Notes: generated from the letters alone by a model not told the origin. A stretch of 6,676 nucleotides of DNA from Patulibacter sp. (GCA_031119595.1 JAVHXX010000251.1:1-6676), one strand, 5' to 3'; counted from the first letter of the stretch, positions 1-5,178 are shown. Made by a program: numbers and translations.

Positions 1-155
1 GCGCTGACCGGCTCCACGGGCGCGCGGCTCGCCGGGCCGTGTCGACCCGCGCCGCGTCGAGCGTGGCTCGGGCCGGAAGGCGGCTCGGTCGCCGGTTGGC
101 GACGAACGCGGTCGCGGAGAACCACCGCGACCGGCCGTCGGCTCGACGGGCCGCT
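1..155. other. No gene recognised at left edge
   Basis: I read all six frames here and found no segment with family motifs or convincing codon bias. Several frames are open because of high GC, but the translations are arginine- and alanine-rich without recognisable structure. A TGA at 5-7 in plus frame 2 could end a plus-strand gene entering from the left, but one stop codon is no evidence by itself. The right end of the stretch holds a hairpin just past the DUF6458 stop, listed separately. Confidence 0.5.
133..152 (-). terminator. Possible terminator hairpin after DUF6458 gene
   Basis: Read on the minus strand, the arms GGCC-GTCG (133-140) and CGAC-GGGCC (144-152) pair around a 3-nt loop with one bulged base. 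The hairpin begins 3 nt past the TGA of the 69-aa gene. No T-tract follows, so this would be a U-less, actinobacterial-style terminator at best. Position is the main argument, and in GC-rich DNA such pairing can be chance. Confidence 0.35.
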
Positions 156-365
156 TCAGAGCACCGGGCCGCGAGGGTCGATCGTGTCCCCGGGGTAGCG
201 ACGGGTGCGGCTCAGCAGCGCGAGGCCGAGCACCAGCCCGACCACGCCGATGACCATGAGGATCACGCCTATGGTCTGGATGTCGACGCCCGCGACCGTG
301 GCCGTGACCGCGAACTTGAGGATCGCGCCGAGCGCGATGAGGAACAGGGATCCACCGATGGTCAT
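156..365 (-). CDS. DUF6458 family small membrane protein
   Basis: A 69-aa protein resembling the actinobacterial DUF6458 family of small integral membrane proteins, whose role is unknown. The N-terminus MTIGGSLFLIALGAILKF typifies the family. Two hydrophobic segments are visible, about residues 4-22 and 29-51, separated by a short polar turn (VAGVDIQTIG). A basic stretch SRTRR (52-56) follows and should stay cytoplasmic by the positive-inside rule. The C-terminal 13 residues are polar. The ATG start is well supported because the conserved family sequence begins immediately. No good Shine-Dalgarno sequence precedes it, but a TANNNT-type -10 sits 6 nt upstream, so the mRNA may be leaderless. 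It lies 260 nt downstream of the MerR-PAS-GAF gene on the same strand, far enough to be its own unit. Family assignment is confident; function is unknown. Confidence 0.85.
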   Translation of the reverse strand: MTIGGSLFLIALGAILKFAVTATVAGVDIQTIGVILMVIGVVGLVLGLALLSRTRRYPGDTIDPRGPVL

Positions 366-371
366 GCCCCG

Positions 372-377
372 ACCGTA
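372..377 (-). promoter_or_regulatory. Possible leaderless -10 element (TACGGT)
   Basis: On the minus strand TACGGT fits the TANNNT actinobacterial -10 consensus. It ends 6 nt before the ATG at 365, so transcription would begin at or next to the A of the start codon. The position 17 nt upstream (395-400, TCGGCA) is only a weak -35. Leaderless transcripts are common in actinobacteria, and this start lacks a spaced ribosome-binding site. The evidence is positional only. Confidence 0.3.
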
Positions 378-521
378 CGCCTGGATCGGCGGCCTGCCGA
401 CGGCCGCAGGCGGTCAGCGAACCGGTCACGCACGGTCCACCCGAGAGGCCTGTCCCCACGGACACCACAAAACGCCCTTCCCGGCGACAGCCCCCGAGGT
501 CGCCACGCCGTCCCACGAACG

Positions 522-560
522 ACGGAGTGCCGCCCACCCTGCGGGCGAGCGGCGCTCCGT
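522..560. repeat. 12-bp inverted repeat, hairpin or terminator candidate
   Basis: ACGGAGTGCCGC (522-533) and GCGGCGCTCCGT (549-560) form a 12-bp inverted repeat with one imperfect pair (position 528 with 554) and a 15-nt spacer. The odd pair is a G-U wobble in plus-strand RNA but an A-C mismatch in minus-strand RNA. It lies about 65 nt past the stop of the MerR-PAS-GAF gene and 157 nt before the DUF6458 start. It could terminate the former or act in the latter's regulatory region. An alternative inner stem CGCCC/GGGCG (531-535 with 543-547) competes with it. No T-tract follows on the minus strand. Confidence 0.4.
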
Positions 561-561
561 G

Positions 562-571
562 ACATGCATGT
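562..571. repeat. 10-bp perfect palindrome ACATGCATGT
   Basis: A perfect 10-bp palindrome stands one base beyond the 12-bp inverted repeat, in the gap between the MerR-PAS-GAF and DUF6458 genes. Its AT-containing core stands out in this GC-rich DNA. It could be a protein-binding site, but with one copy in the window there is no independent support. Confidence 0.25.
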
Positions 572-625
572 GCGCGGCGTCCCGGCGCGGCGCCGAGGTC
601 GTCGCGTTGGCGCTCGGCCGGCGGC

Positions 626-1858
626 CTAGACCGCGACGGCGCGGGCCGCGTCGGCGGCCGCGGCGTTGTGCTCGCGCTGGAGCACGGCACCGATCGCCGT
701 GGCGATGCCCTGGAGCAGTTCGCGGGTGACGTCGGCGAGCGGCAGCTCCTCGTGGAAGAGGAGGAACATGCCGCCGATCGTCTCGCGGCCGGCGATGATC
801 GGCACCACGATCGCCTGGGTGCGCGGCGGCACGCCGAGCGTCTTCAGGGTGGTGTCACCGAGCCAGTCGACCTCGGCGTCGGCAATGGCGCGCGCGATGT
901 CGCAGTCCCCGGCGAAGTCGAAGGTCTTCGGGGCGATCGTGCCCCGGACCGACGTGGCGGTGCGCATGTGGCCGGCGTGGAAGGTCGCGAGGAACGCGTC
1001 GGCGCCGCCCGTGCCCTTGACCAGCTCCGAGAGCGCGCGCTGCGCACTCGCGATGCCCGGCTCCTGCTGGAGCGCCTTGCGGGCCTCGCGGGCCGCCGCA
1101 CCCCAGACCGCGGTCTGCTCGACGGCGGACGAGTGCGGCACACCGGCACCGACGTGCCGCGCCGCGGCGACCTCGGGCAGCTGCACGAGCACCACGACGG
1201 CCTCGGTCGACATCTCCGGCGGCACGCGCCAGGCCACCGAGCGACGTTCGGCGGGGAAGGTGCCGATCCAGTCGGCGTGGGTGATGACCGAGACGTCGGA
1301 GCCCTCGCCGATCAGCAGGCGCTGGATCGTGCTGCGGGCGCCGGGACCGAAGGCCGGCAGCTCCTCGATCAGATTGCTGCCGACCTCTGGCGCCTCGGGG
1401 GCAGCCTGCGTGGCACCGTTGGTCCACACGACGGTGAGCGGCTCGGGGCCGGTGACCGCGATCGCCGGGGTCGGCGCGTGGTCGAGGGCGGCACCGAGGC
1501 TCTGGAAGGTCGGGTTCTCGTGACGGGTCGCGAGGGTCTGCTCGATCGCCTCGGCGAGCGGCACCCCCTGGTCGACCGCGCGACTCACGGCGATCACGTG
1601 GCGGACGTCCTCAGCCGGGTAGCGGCGGACGTTGTTGCGACAGCGGACCGGCTGCGGGAAGTCGTGACGACGCTCCCAGGTGCGCAGGCGCTCGCGGCCG
1701 ACGCCCGTGAGGCGCACCATCTCGGCGGCGCTGATCGTGACGACCGATGCATCCTCGGTGGTGAGGGCCGACGCCCCTGCTGCTGGACGGCCGCCCGTGA
1801 ACATCTCAGGGACGACCTCGACGGTGTCGGGCGGGCTGCTGGTGGTGAAATCGGACAT
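626..1858 (-). CDS. MerR-PAS-GAF one-component transcriptional regulator
   Basis: A 410-aa cytoplasmic regulator. After a low-complexity N-terminal tail (about 1-38), residues 41-110 form a MerR-type winged helix of the CarA/LitR/MlrA kind, with the hallmark RTWERRHDFPQP (59-70), RRYPAEDV (78-85) and the dimer-side helix through GVPLAEAIEQTL. Residues about 117-230 look PAS-like (ALDHAPTPAIAV, then VVWTNGAT). Residues about 262-395 look like a GAF domain (GDCDIARAIADAEVDWLGD, IVVPIIAGRETIGGMFLLF). The B12-binding DxHxxG motif of CarH is absent, so the signal must differ; a small ligand or redox cue is inference. The ATG start is supported by AAGGAG at 1863-1868, 4 nt upstream. The gene has its own long upstream region with promoter-like elements and tandem 11-bp repeats, suggesting autoregulation. 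The MerR call is firm; the PAS call is less so. Confidence 0.8.
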   Translation of the reverse strand: MSDFTTSSPPDTVEVVPEMFTGGRPAAGASALTTEDASVVTISAAEMVRLTGVGRERLRTWERRHDFPQPVRCRNNVRRYPAEDVRHVIAVSRAVDQGVPLAEAIEQTLATRHENPTFQSLGAALDHAPTPAIAVTGPEPLTVVWTNGATQAAPEAPEVGSNLIEELPAFGPGARSTIQRLLIGEGSDVSVITHADWIGTFPAERRSVAWRVPPEMSTEAVVVLVQLPEVAAARHVGAGVPHSSAVEQTAVWGAAAREARKALQQEPGIASAQRALSELVKGTGGADAFLATFHAGHMRTATSVRGTIAPKTFDFAGDCDIARAIADAEVDWLGDTTLKTLGVPPRTQAIVVPIIAGRETIGGMFLLFHEELPLADVTRELLQGIATAIGAVLQREHNAAAADAARAVAV

Positions 1859-1862
1859 GGAA

Positions 1863-1868
1863 CTCCTT
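1863..1868 (-). promoter_or_regulatory. Ribosome-binding site AAGGAG
   Basis: AAGGAG on the minus strand, 4 nt before the ATG at 1858, fixes the start of the MerR-PAS-GAF gene. It is the best canonical site with normal-to-short spacing in the window. Confidence 0.7.
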
Positions 1869-1984
1869 GGGCTTGTGGCTGCGGAGGTCCGTCGGTGCCC
1901 GGTGTCGGAGCGCCTCAGTCCCAGCGGCTTCGGTCGTTGCCGAGACGTGCTCCCGATCTGGGAGAGCGCCCCGACGTAAGTGGA

Positions 1985-2015
1985 AGCCTAGCGCGACACC
2001 CCGGGCGGAACGCAA
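1985..2015 (-). promoter_or_regulatory. Candidate promoter of the MerR-PAS-GAF gene
   Basis: On the minus strand TAGGCT (1985-1990) is a good actinobacterial -10 (TANNNT, close to the TAGRNT seen with housekeeping sigma factors). TTGCGT (2010-2015) is a half-match -35, with a 19-bp spacer. The predicted transcription start is near 1978, leaving a leader of about 120 nt that contains a small stem CTCCC/GGGAG (1950-1964). The long spacer is the type that MerR proteins remodel, so self-activation is conceivable. A 5-bp inverted repeat CGGAA/TTCCG (2006-2021) overlaps the -35. Confidence 0.4.
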
Positions 2016-2048
2016 ATTCCGTTCATGAACCGTTCATAGGTTGTCCCC
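2016..2048 (-). promoter_or_regulatory. Tandem 11-bp direct repeats, candidate operator
   Basis: Read on the minus strand, three adjacent 11-nt units follow head to tail: GGGGACAACCT (2038-2048), ATGAACGGTTC (2027-2037) and ATGAACGGAAT (2016-2026). The last two share ATGAACGG exactly; the first shares only G at unit position 3 and AC at positions 5-6. As I recall it, CarH-type MerR domains bind three head-to-tail 11-bp repeats with the pattern nTnnACAnnnn, and these units fit partly. The array sits just upstream of the candidate -35 of a gene that itself encodes a CarA/LitR-like MerR domain. The junction also forms the 10-bp palindrome GTTCATGAAC (2021-2030). Confidence 0.45.
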
Positions 2049-2062
2049 CGATGAATGTGGCG

Positions 2063-2089
2063 CCGTTATTGAGTTTTTCGTCCTAACGG
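2063..2089 (-). repeat. Inverted repeat CCGTTA/TAACGG
   Basis: A 6-bp inverted repeat (2063-2068 and 2084-2089) with a 15-nt, T-rich loop on the plus strand. It lies between the DUF2294 stop and the 11-bp repeat array. It could be part of the DUF2294 terminator region or a regulator site. No T-tract is placed as in an intrinsic terminator. Confidence 0.25.
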
Positions 2090-2106
2090 TGTCCCAGCAG
2101 GTGGTT

Positions 2107-2125
2107 CCGCGGAAACGGACCGCGG
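2107..2125 (-). terminator. Possible terminator hairpin after DUF2294 gene
   Basis: CCGCGG occurs twice (2107-2112 and 2120-2125) and, being self-complementary, forms a 6-bp GC-only stem with a 7-nt loop, 2 nt past the TAA of the DUF2294 gene. The left copy is also the core of a 10-bp palindrome TTCCGCGGAA (2105-2114). No T-tract follows on the minus strand, so termination is inferred from position. Confidence 0.35.
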
Positions 2126-2127
2126 TG

Positions 2128-2556
2128 TTATTCCGGAGAAACCCGATCGGGTTCCGCAGCAGCCGCCGCGGCCGCCTCGGCATCGGTCTCGAACACGAAG
2201 ATCTCCACCGACAGGTCGGGGTTGTGGTGGTTGGTGCTCATGAAGGCCGAGACCTTCCGTCCCATCTCCTCCTCGATCACCTTGATGTAGCGCGTGTTCA
2301 TCACCTCCTGGAAGGCGTGACGCTGGTCGAGGACGGCCTCTTCACGGCCCTCGCGCGCGAGCGTCTGTTCGACGGTCGTGTAGATGTCGCGCATGAGCAC
2401 GATCACCATGTCGTCGTTCGCGTGGGCGCGGACCTTCGTCGGGCCCTTCCCCGAGTACTCCTTCTGGAGCTGCACGATCCGGCGGGCGATGTTGCCGAGC
2501 GGATCGCGCTTCGATGGGGCGGGGTCCCGCTGCGGAGCGACGCCGCCGGAACTCAT
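2128..2556 (-). CDS. DUF2294 family protein
   Basis: A 142-aa soluble protein matching DUF2294 (often labelled Na-translocating domain; that label is not experimentally founded as far as I know). The family core spans about residues 20-122: an N-terminal helix IARRIVQLQKEYSGKGPTKV, then DDMVIVLMRDIYTTVEQTL, QRHAFQEVMNTRYIKVIEEE and MSTNHHNPDLSVEIFVFE. The first 18 residues are a polar, proline-rich extension. The C-terminus ends in a run of seven alanines (128-134) and an acidic tail beyond the domain, probably linker-like. The ATG at 2556 is the only usable start; the frame upstream has no ATG, GTG or TTG nearby and no Shine-Dalgarno sequence. Instead the start overlaps by 4 nt (ATGA) the stop of a 32-aa ORF that has one, which suggests translational coupling. 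Function unknown. Confidence 0.85.
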   Translation of the reverse strand: MSSGGVAPQRDPAPSKRDPLGNIARRIVQLQKEYSGKGPTKVRAHANDDMVIVLMRDIYTTVEQTLAREGREEAVLDQRHAFQEVMNTRYIKVIEEEMGRKVSAFMSTNHHNPDLSVEIFVFETDAEAAAAAAAEPDRVSPE

Positions 2557-2651
2557 CGCTGCGCCCGCACGGCGGCGGGCAGCGGTCGGATGGCCTCCGG
2601 GAAGTCGATCACGCCGGTGAGCCGGCGATACAACGCGGGGAGCTGATGCAC
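2553..2651 (-). CDS. Small ORF (32 aa) coupled to the DUF2294 gene
   Basis: A GTG-initiated 32-codon frame, translating to MHQLPALYRRLTGVIDF followed by PEAIRPLPAAVRAQR. AAGGA (2661-2665) lies 9 nt upstream of the GTG, a normal Shine-Dalgarno spacing, and the TGA overlaps the ATG of the DUF2294 gene as ATGA. By my count 28 of 32 third positions are G or C. No other ATG, GTG or TTG start exists in this frame between an upstream TAG (about 2750) and the GTG. The peptide is basic, with an amphipathic look in its middle, and has no membrane segment or recognised family. It may be a real small protein or a leader whose translation lets ribosomes reach DUF2294, which has no ribosome-binding site of its own. 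I do not recognise it. Confidence 0.45.
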   Translation of the reverse strand: MHQLPALYRRLTGVIDFPEAIRPLPAAVRAQR

Positions 2652-2660
2652 TGGGTGTCG

Positions 2661-2665
2661 TCCTT
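2661..2665 (-). promoter_or_regulatory. Ribosome-binding site AAGGA for the 32-aa ORF
   Basis: AAGGA on the minus strand, 9 nt before the GTG at 2651. It is the only Shine-Dalgarno-like sequence upstream of the DUF2294 gene. It is too far (about 105 nt) to serve DUF2294 directly, and so supports the small ORF. Confidence 0.45.
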
Positions 2666-2751
2666 GTGACGAAGTCGATCTATGGGGTGCGACCCACGAT
2701 GCCGATCCGCTCCGGCGATCACTCGCCCCGTCGGATGTGCCTCCGGTACCC

Positions 2752-2780
2752 CCGGAACGCTATCAGCCCTGGCGTTCCGG
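2752..2780 (-). terminator. Hairpin ending the pxp operon
   Basis: CCGGAACGC (2752-2760) and GCGTTCCGG (2772-2780) form a perfect 9-bp stem with an 11-nt loop, starting 5 nt past the pxpC TGA. Position and stem strength make it the best terminator candidate in the window. The minus-strand sequence after it is G-rich with no T-run, so it may act as a U-less or Rho-assisted terminator, or protect the 3' end of the mRNA. Confidence 0.6.
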
Positions 2781-2785
2781 TCCGT

Positions 2786-3715
2786 TCAGGCGAAGTCCTC
2801 GCTGCGGGGCTCGGCGGCCGGGGGTCGGCGCAGCCGGAAGCGGACGATGTCGCCCGGGCGCAGCTGCGCGGCGGCGGGCAGGTCGGCCTCGCTCACGACG
2901 GCGATCACGGGGTACCCACCGGTCGTCGGATGGTCGGCGAGCAGGAGGATCGGCCAGCCCGAGGGCGGGACCTGGATCGACCCCCGCGCGATCCCCTCGG
3001 AGCGGAGCTCGTCGTCGGTGCGGCGCTGCAGCTGCGGGCCGCGGAGACGCGCGCCGATCCGGTTGACCTGATCGGAGACGGTGTAGGCGACGCCGAGCAG
3101 CGTGGTGAGCGCGTCGGGCGCGAACCAGTCGTCACGCGGGCCGGGGACCACGTGCAGGACGGGGCTCGAGAGGATCGGTGCCACCGGGGCCACATCGACC
3201 GTGGGAGCGTCGAGTGCGTGCGACCCGAGGTCGATCCGGTCGCCGGGCTTCAGCGGCGCCGGTCCGAGCCCGGTGAGTTCGTCGTGGCTCGCGCTGCCGA
3301 GGGTGAGCGGGGCGTCGAACCCACCCCGCACGGCAACGTAACTCCGCAGGCCGCGGGTCGCCTGGCCGATCCGCACGAGCGACCCGGACCGCACCCGGAA
3401 CGGCGCGTGCATCGCGGCGGGGCGACCGTCGACCGTCACCTCGACCTCCGCACCGGTCACCGCCACGGTGACGGGCGCATCGAAGCGGAGCTCCGGACCG
3501 CGGAGCGTGGTCTCGAGCACGGGGGCGCCCTCGGCGTTGCCGACGAGCCGGTTCGCAAGGGTGGCCGCGGGGATGTCGGCGGCACCCGAGGCGGGGATGC
3601 CCAGATGCGCGTGGCCGGGACGACCGAGGTCCTGGAGGGTCGTGCGGGCGCCCGCGTCGATCACGCGCACGAGGCCCGCGAGCGACCCCGACGGCAACAG
3701 GCCCGGCCCGCTCAC
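2786..3715 (-). CDS. pxpC: 5-oxoprolinase subunit PxpC (biotin-dependent carboxyltransferase-like)
   Basis: A 309-aa subunit of the bacterial 5-oxoprolinase complex (PxpABC), which hydrolyses 5-oxoproline to glutamate with ATP in the cytoplasm. PxpC has the allophanate-hydrolase subunit 2 / KipA fold. Family landmarks are DAGARTTLQDLGRPGHAHLGI (20-40, given here in key residues TTLQDLGR), SGAAD (43-47), SHDELTGLG (143-151), VSDQVNRIGARLRG (213-226), GSIQVPPSGWPI (245-256) and DHPTTGGYPVIA (261-272). Length fits the family (about 310 aa). The GTG start overlaps the pxpB TGA as GTGA and has GGAG (3721-3724) 5 nt upstream; an alternative GTG 15 codons in would begin nearer the conserved core. 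Last gene of pxpA-B-C, followed by a strong hairpin. Confidence 0.92.
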   Translation of the reverse strand: MSGPGLLPSGSLAGLVRVIDAGARTTLQDLGRPGHAHLGIPASGAADIPAATLANRLVGNAEGAPVLETTLRGPELRFDAPVTVAVTGAEVEVTVDGRPAAMHAPFRVRSGSLVRIGQATRGLRSYVAVRGGFDAPLTLGSASHDELTGLGPAPLKPGDRIDLGSHALDAPTVDVAPVAPILSSPVLHVVPGPRDDWFAPDALTTLLGVAYTVSDQVNRIGARLRGPQLQRRTDDELRSEGIARGSIQVPPSGWPILLLADHPTTGGYPVIAVVSEADLPAAAQLRPGDIVRFRLRRPPAAEPRSEDFA

Positions 3716-4332
3716 GACGACTCCACGAAGTGGACGTGCATGCCGGTCTGCAGCAGCGCGGGGGGATCACGGTGCAGGTCGAACGGCTCGATGAGGGCGC
3801 GGCCGATGAGGTTCCAACCCCCGGGCGATTCGCTGGGGTACACGGCCGAATATTCGCCGGCGATCGCCAGCGACCCCGCCGGCACCTTCGTGCGTGGCTC
3901 GTCGAGGCGTGGTGGCCGCAGTGAGGGGTCGCCGCCGAGCAGGTACGCGAACCCGGGAGCGAACCCCACGAACCCCACCTCGAAGCGTGACGCGAGGTGC
4001 CGGCGCACGACCTCCTCGGGGCTGACCCCGGCGTGCTCGGCGACGGCCGCGAGGTCGGGGCCGTCGTAGACCACCGGCACGTCGATGCTGCCGCCCTCGC
4101 CCTCCGTCGAACTGCTCGACAGCATCGCGGAGAGGCGTGCCTCGAGATCGACCGGCGGGCGGCGGCCCGGCTCCCACGAGATGAGGACCGTCTCGTGGCC
4201 GGCGACCACCTCGTCGATCCCGGCCAGGCCGCGCGGCACGAGGCGCGCGAGCTTACGCACGGTCGCATTCCCGGGCAGCTCGACGAGCACGGCGCGGTCG
4301 CCCGCGGGACGGATGCCGGGGCGGATCGTCAT
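3712..4332 (-). CDS. pxpB: 5-oxoprolinase subunit PxpB (allophanate hydrolase subunit 1-like)
   Basis: A 206-aa subunit of 5-oxoprolinase, of the KipI / allophanate hydrolase subunit 1 fold, acting with PxpC. Landmarks: PAGDRAVLVEL (9-19), the strand IDVPVVYDGPDLAAVAEHAG (83-102), FVGFAPGFAYLLGG (121-134), PPRLDEPRTKVPAGSLAIAG (140-159) and VYPSESPGGWNLIGR (164-178). Where many homologues read GRT after LIG, this one reads GRA, a mild change. A Ser/Gly-rich linker SSSSTEGEGGS (72-82) separates the N-terminal domain from the main domain. Both ends overlap neighbours by 4 nt: ATGA with pxpA and GTGA with pxpC. There is no Shine-Dalgarno sequence in front, so translation is probably coupled to pxpA. 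Bacillus KipI also inhibits the sporulation kinase KinA, but nothing here suggests that role. Confidence 0.93.
   Translation of the reverse strand: MTIRPGIRPAGDRAVLVELPGNATVRKLARLVPRGLAGIDEVVAGHETVLISWEPGRRPPVDLEARLSAMLSSSSTEGEGGSIDVPVVYDGPDLAAVAEHAGVSPEEVVRRHLASRFEVGFVGFAPGFAYLLGGDPSLRPPRLDEPRTKVPAGSLAIAGEYSAVYPSESPGGWNLIGRALIEPFDLHRDPPALLQTGMHVHFVESS
3721..3724 (-). promoter_or_regulatory. Ribosome-binding site GGAG for pxpC
   Basis: GGAG on the minus strand lies 5 nt before the GTG at 3715, inside the end of pxpB. It favours this GTG over the internal GTG 15 codons downstream as the pxpC start. Confidence 0.5.
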
Positions 4333-5099
4333 CGGGCGAACGACCGGATCGCGACGCCGGCGGACTCGAGCGCGCGGCGGATGTCGCGGGCGAGATCGAC
4401 CGCGCCGGGCGTGTCGCCGTGGACGCAGAGCGACCGCGGGCGCACGTGCACCGTGGTGCCATCGACAGCTTGCGCGGTGCCGGTGGTGGCGAGCGACACC
4501 GCCTGCGCGAGCGCGGCGTCGTGGTCGAGGATTGCGCCCGGCTCGGCCCGGTCGACGAGGGTCGGGTGACCGCCCGGACCGGTCGCGTACGCGCGGTCGG
4601 CGAAGCCCTCGACGATCCCGCGCACGCCGTGGTCGGCGCGGGCCGCGAATCGCAGCATCAGCGACCCCGGCGGCACGAGGAACCGCAGGCTCGGGTCACA
4701 GGCGACGCCTTCGCGGTAGACGGCTTCGGCGACATCGGTGTCGACCGCGGCCCGGTGGTAGAGCGCGCCGTGCGCCTTCACGTACTGCACGGGCGAACCG
4801 GCCTCGGCGGCGATGGCGCGGAGCGCTGCGAGCTGGGCGGCGAGACTCTCCGCGAGCTCGGGCAGCGGCACGTCGAGGGCACGGCGCCCGAAGTGCTCGG
4901 GGTCGTCGTAGCCCGGATGGGCGCCGACGACCACACCGTGCGCGGCGGCGAGCTCGCAGGTGCGCCGCATCGTGTCCTCGTCGCCGGCGTGGGCGCCGCA
5001 GGCGACGTTCGCGCTCGTGACGATCGCGAGCAGGGCCTCGTCGTCGCCGACGCCCTCACCGAGGTCGGCGTTCAGGTCGATCACGCGGGTCGCGGTCAC
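4329..5099 (-). CDS. pxpA: 5-oxoprolinase subunit PxpA (LamB/YcsF family)
   Basis: A 256-aa LamB/YcsF family protein, the third component of ATP-dependent 5-oxoprolinase. The family motifs are all present: IDLNADLGEG (7-16), TSANVACGAHAGD (28-40), GAHPGYDD with FGRR (59-73), VKAHGALYH (107-115), VEGFADRAY (163-171) and SLCVHGDTPGAV (223-234). Most homologues have Lys-Pro-His-Gly in the fourth motif; here it is Lys-Ala-His-Gly. Length is normal. The start is the GTG at 5099 or the GTG at 5084, directly before IDLN. Neither has a Shine-Dalgarno sequence, but 5099 overlaps the stop of an 11-codon leader ORF that does, which favours it. First enzyme gene of the pxpA-B-C unit. It follows soxR by 112 nt on the same strand, so co-transcription is possible. 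No transporter gene accompanies the operon in this window. Confidence 0.93.
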   Translation of the reverse strand: MTATRVIDLNADLGEGVGDDEALLAIVTSANVACGAHAGDEDTMRRTCELAAAHGVVVGAHPGYDDPEHFGRRALDVPLPELAESLAAQLAALRAIAAEAGSPVQYVKAHGALYHRAAVDTDVAEAVYREGVACDPSLRFLVPPGSLMLRFAARADHGVRGIVEGFADRAYATGPGGHPTLVDRAEPGAILDHDAALAQAVSLATTGTAQAVDGTTVHVRPRSLCVHGDTPGAVDLARDIRRALESAGVAIRSFAR

Positions 5100-5131
5100 G
5101 GGCGGCGGGTCGGGGGCGTCGTCGGACTCAT
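5096..5131 (-). CDS. Leader ORF (11 aa, MSPTTPPTRRP) upstream of pxpA
   Basis: An ATG-initiated 11-codon frame encoding MSPTTPPTRRP. GGAGGA (5142-5147), the strongest Shine-Dalgarno match in the window, lies 10 nt upstream. The TGA overlaps the pxpA GTG as GTGA, the same arrangement seen inside the operon. Four of eleven residues are proline, including a Pro-Pro pair and a proline just before the stop, a context known to slow ribosomes and termination. I infer that ribosomes load here and hand over to pxpA, and that stalling could tune pxpA expression. Alternatively, pxpA is expressed from the distant ribosome-binding site through chance overlap. Short length means composition cannot prove coding. 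Confidence 0.5.
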   Translation of the reverse strand: MSPTTPPTRRP

Positions 5132-5141
5132 ACGGCTGGCG

Positions 5142-5147
5142 TCCTCC
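5142..5147 (-). promoter_or_regulatory. Strong ribosome-binding site GGAGGA for the pxp leader ORF
   Basis: GGAGGA on the minus strand, 10 nt before the ATG at 5131 and about 42 nt before the pxpA GTG. The spacing suits the 11-aa leader ORF and not pxpA itself, which makes it the main evidence for coupled initiation of the operon. Confidence 0.6.
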
Positions 5148-5178
5148 ACCCTACGGCGAGCGCGGCGATGCGCCGGAC

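Noticed and set aside
362..565. Minus-strand 67-codon ORF whose TGA overlaps the DUF6458 ATG
   Set aside because: The ATGA overlap is attractive, but about 19 of 67 third positions are A or T, unlike the real genes. The product is arginine-rich with no structure, and it has no good ribosome-binding site. The overlap is probably coincidence.
668..2086. Long plus-strand frame (472 codons) opposite the MerR-PAS-GAF gene
   Set aside because: Its translation is rich in Arg, Gly, Asp and His without motifs, and it lies antisense to a gene with clear domains. It is a typical mirror frame in GC-rich DNA.
2653..2700. Possible -10 (CATAGAT) for the 32-aa ORF and DUF2294 gene
   Set aside because: It fits TANNNT only when shifted and has no matching -35 at 16-19 bp, so I do not call a promoter.
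2666..4069. Plus-strand frame of 467 codons across pxpC and pxpB
   Set aside because: It is antisense to two strongly conserved genes and shows no family features.
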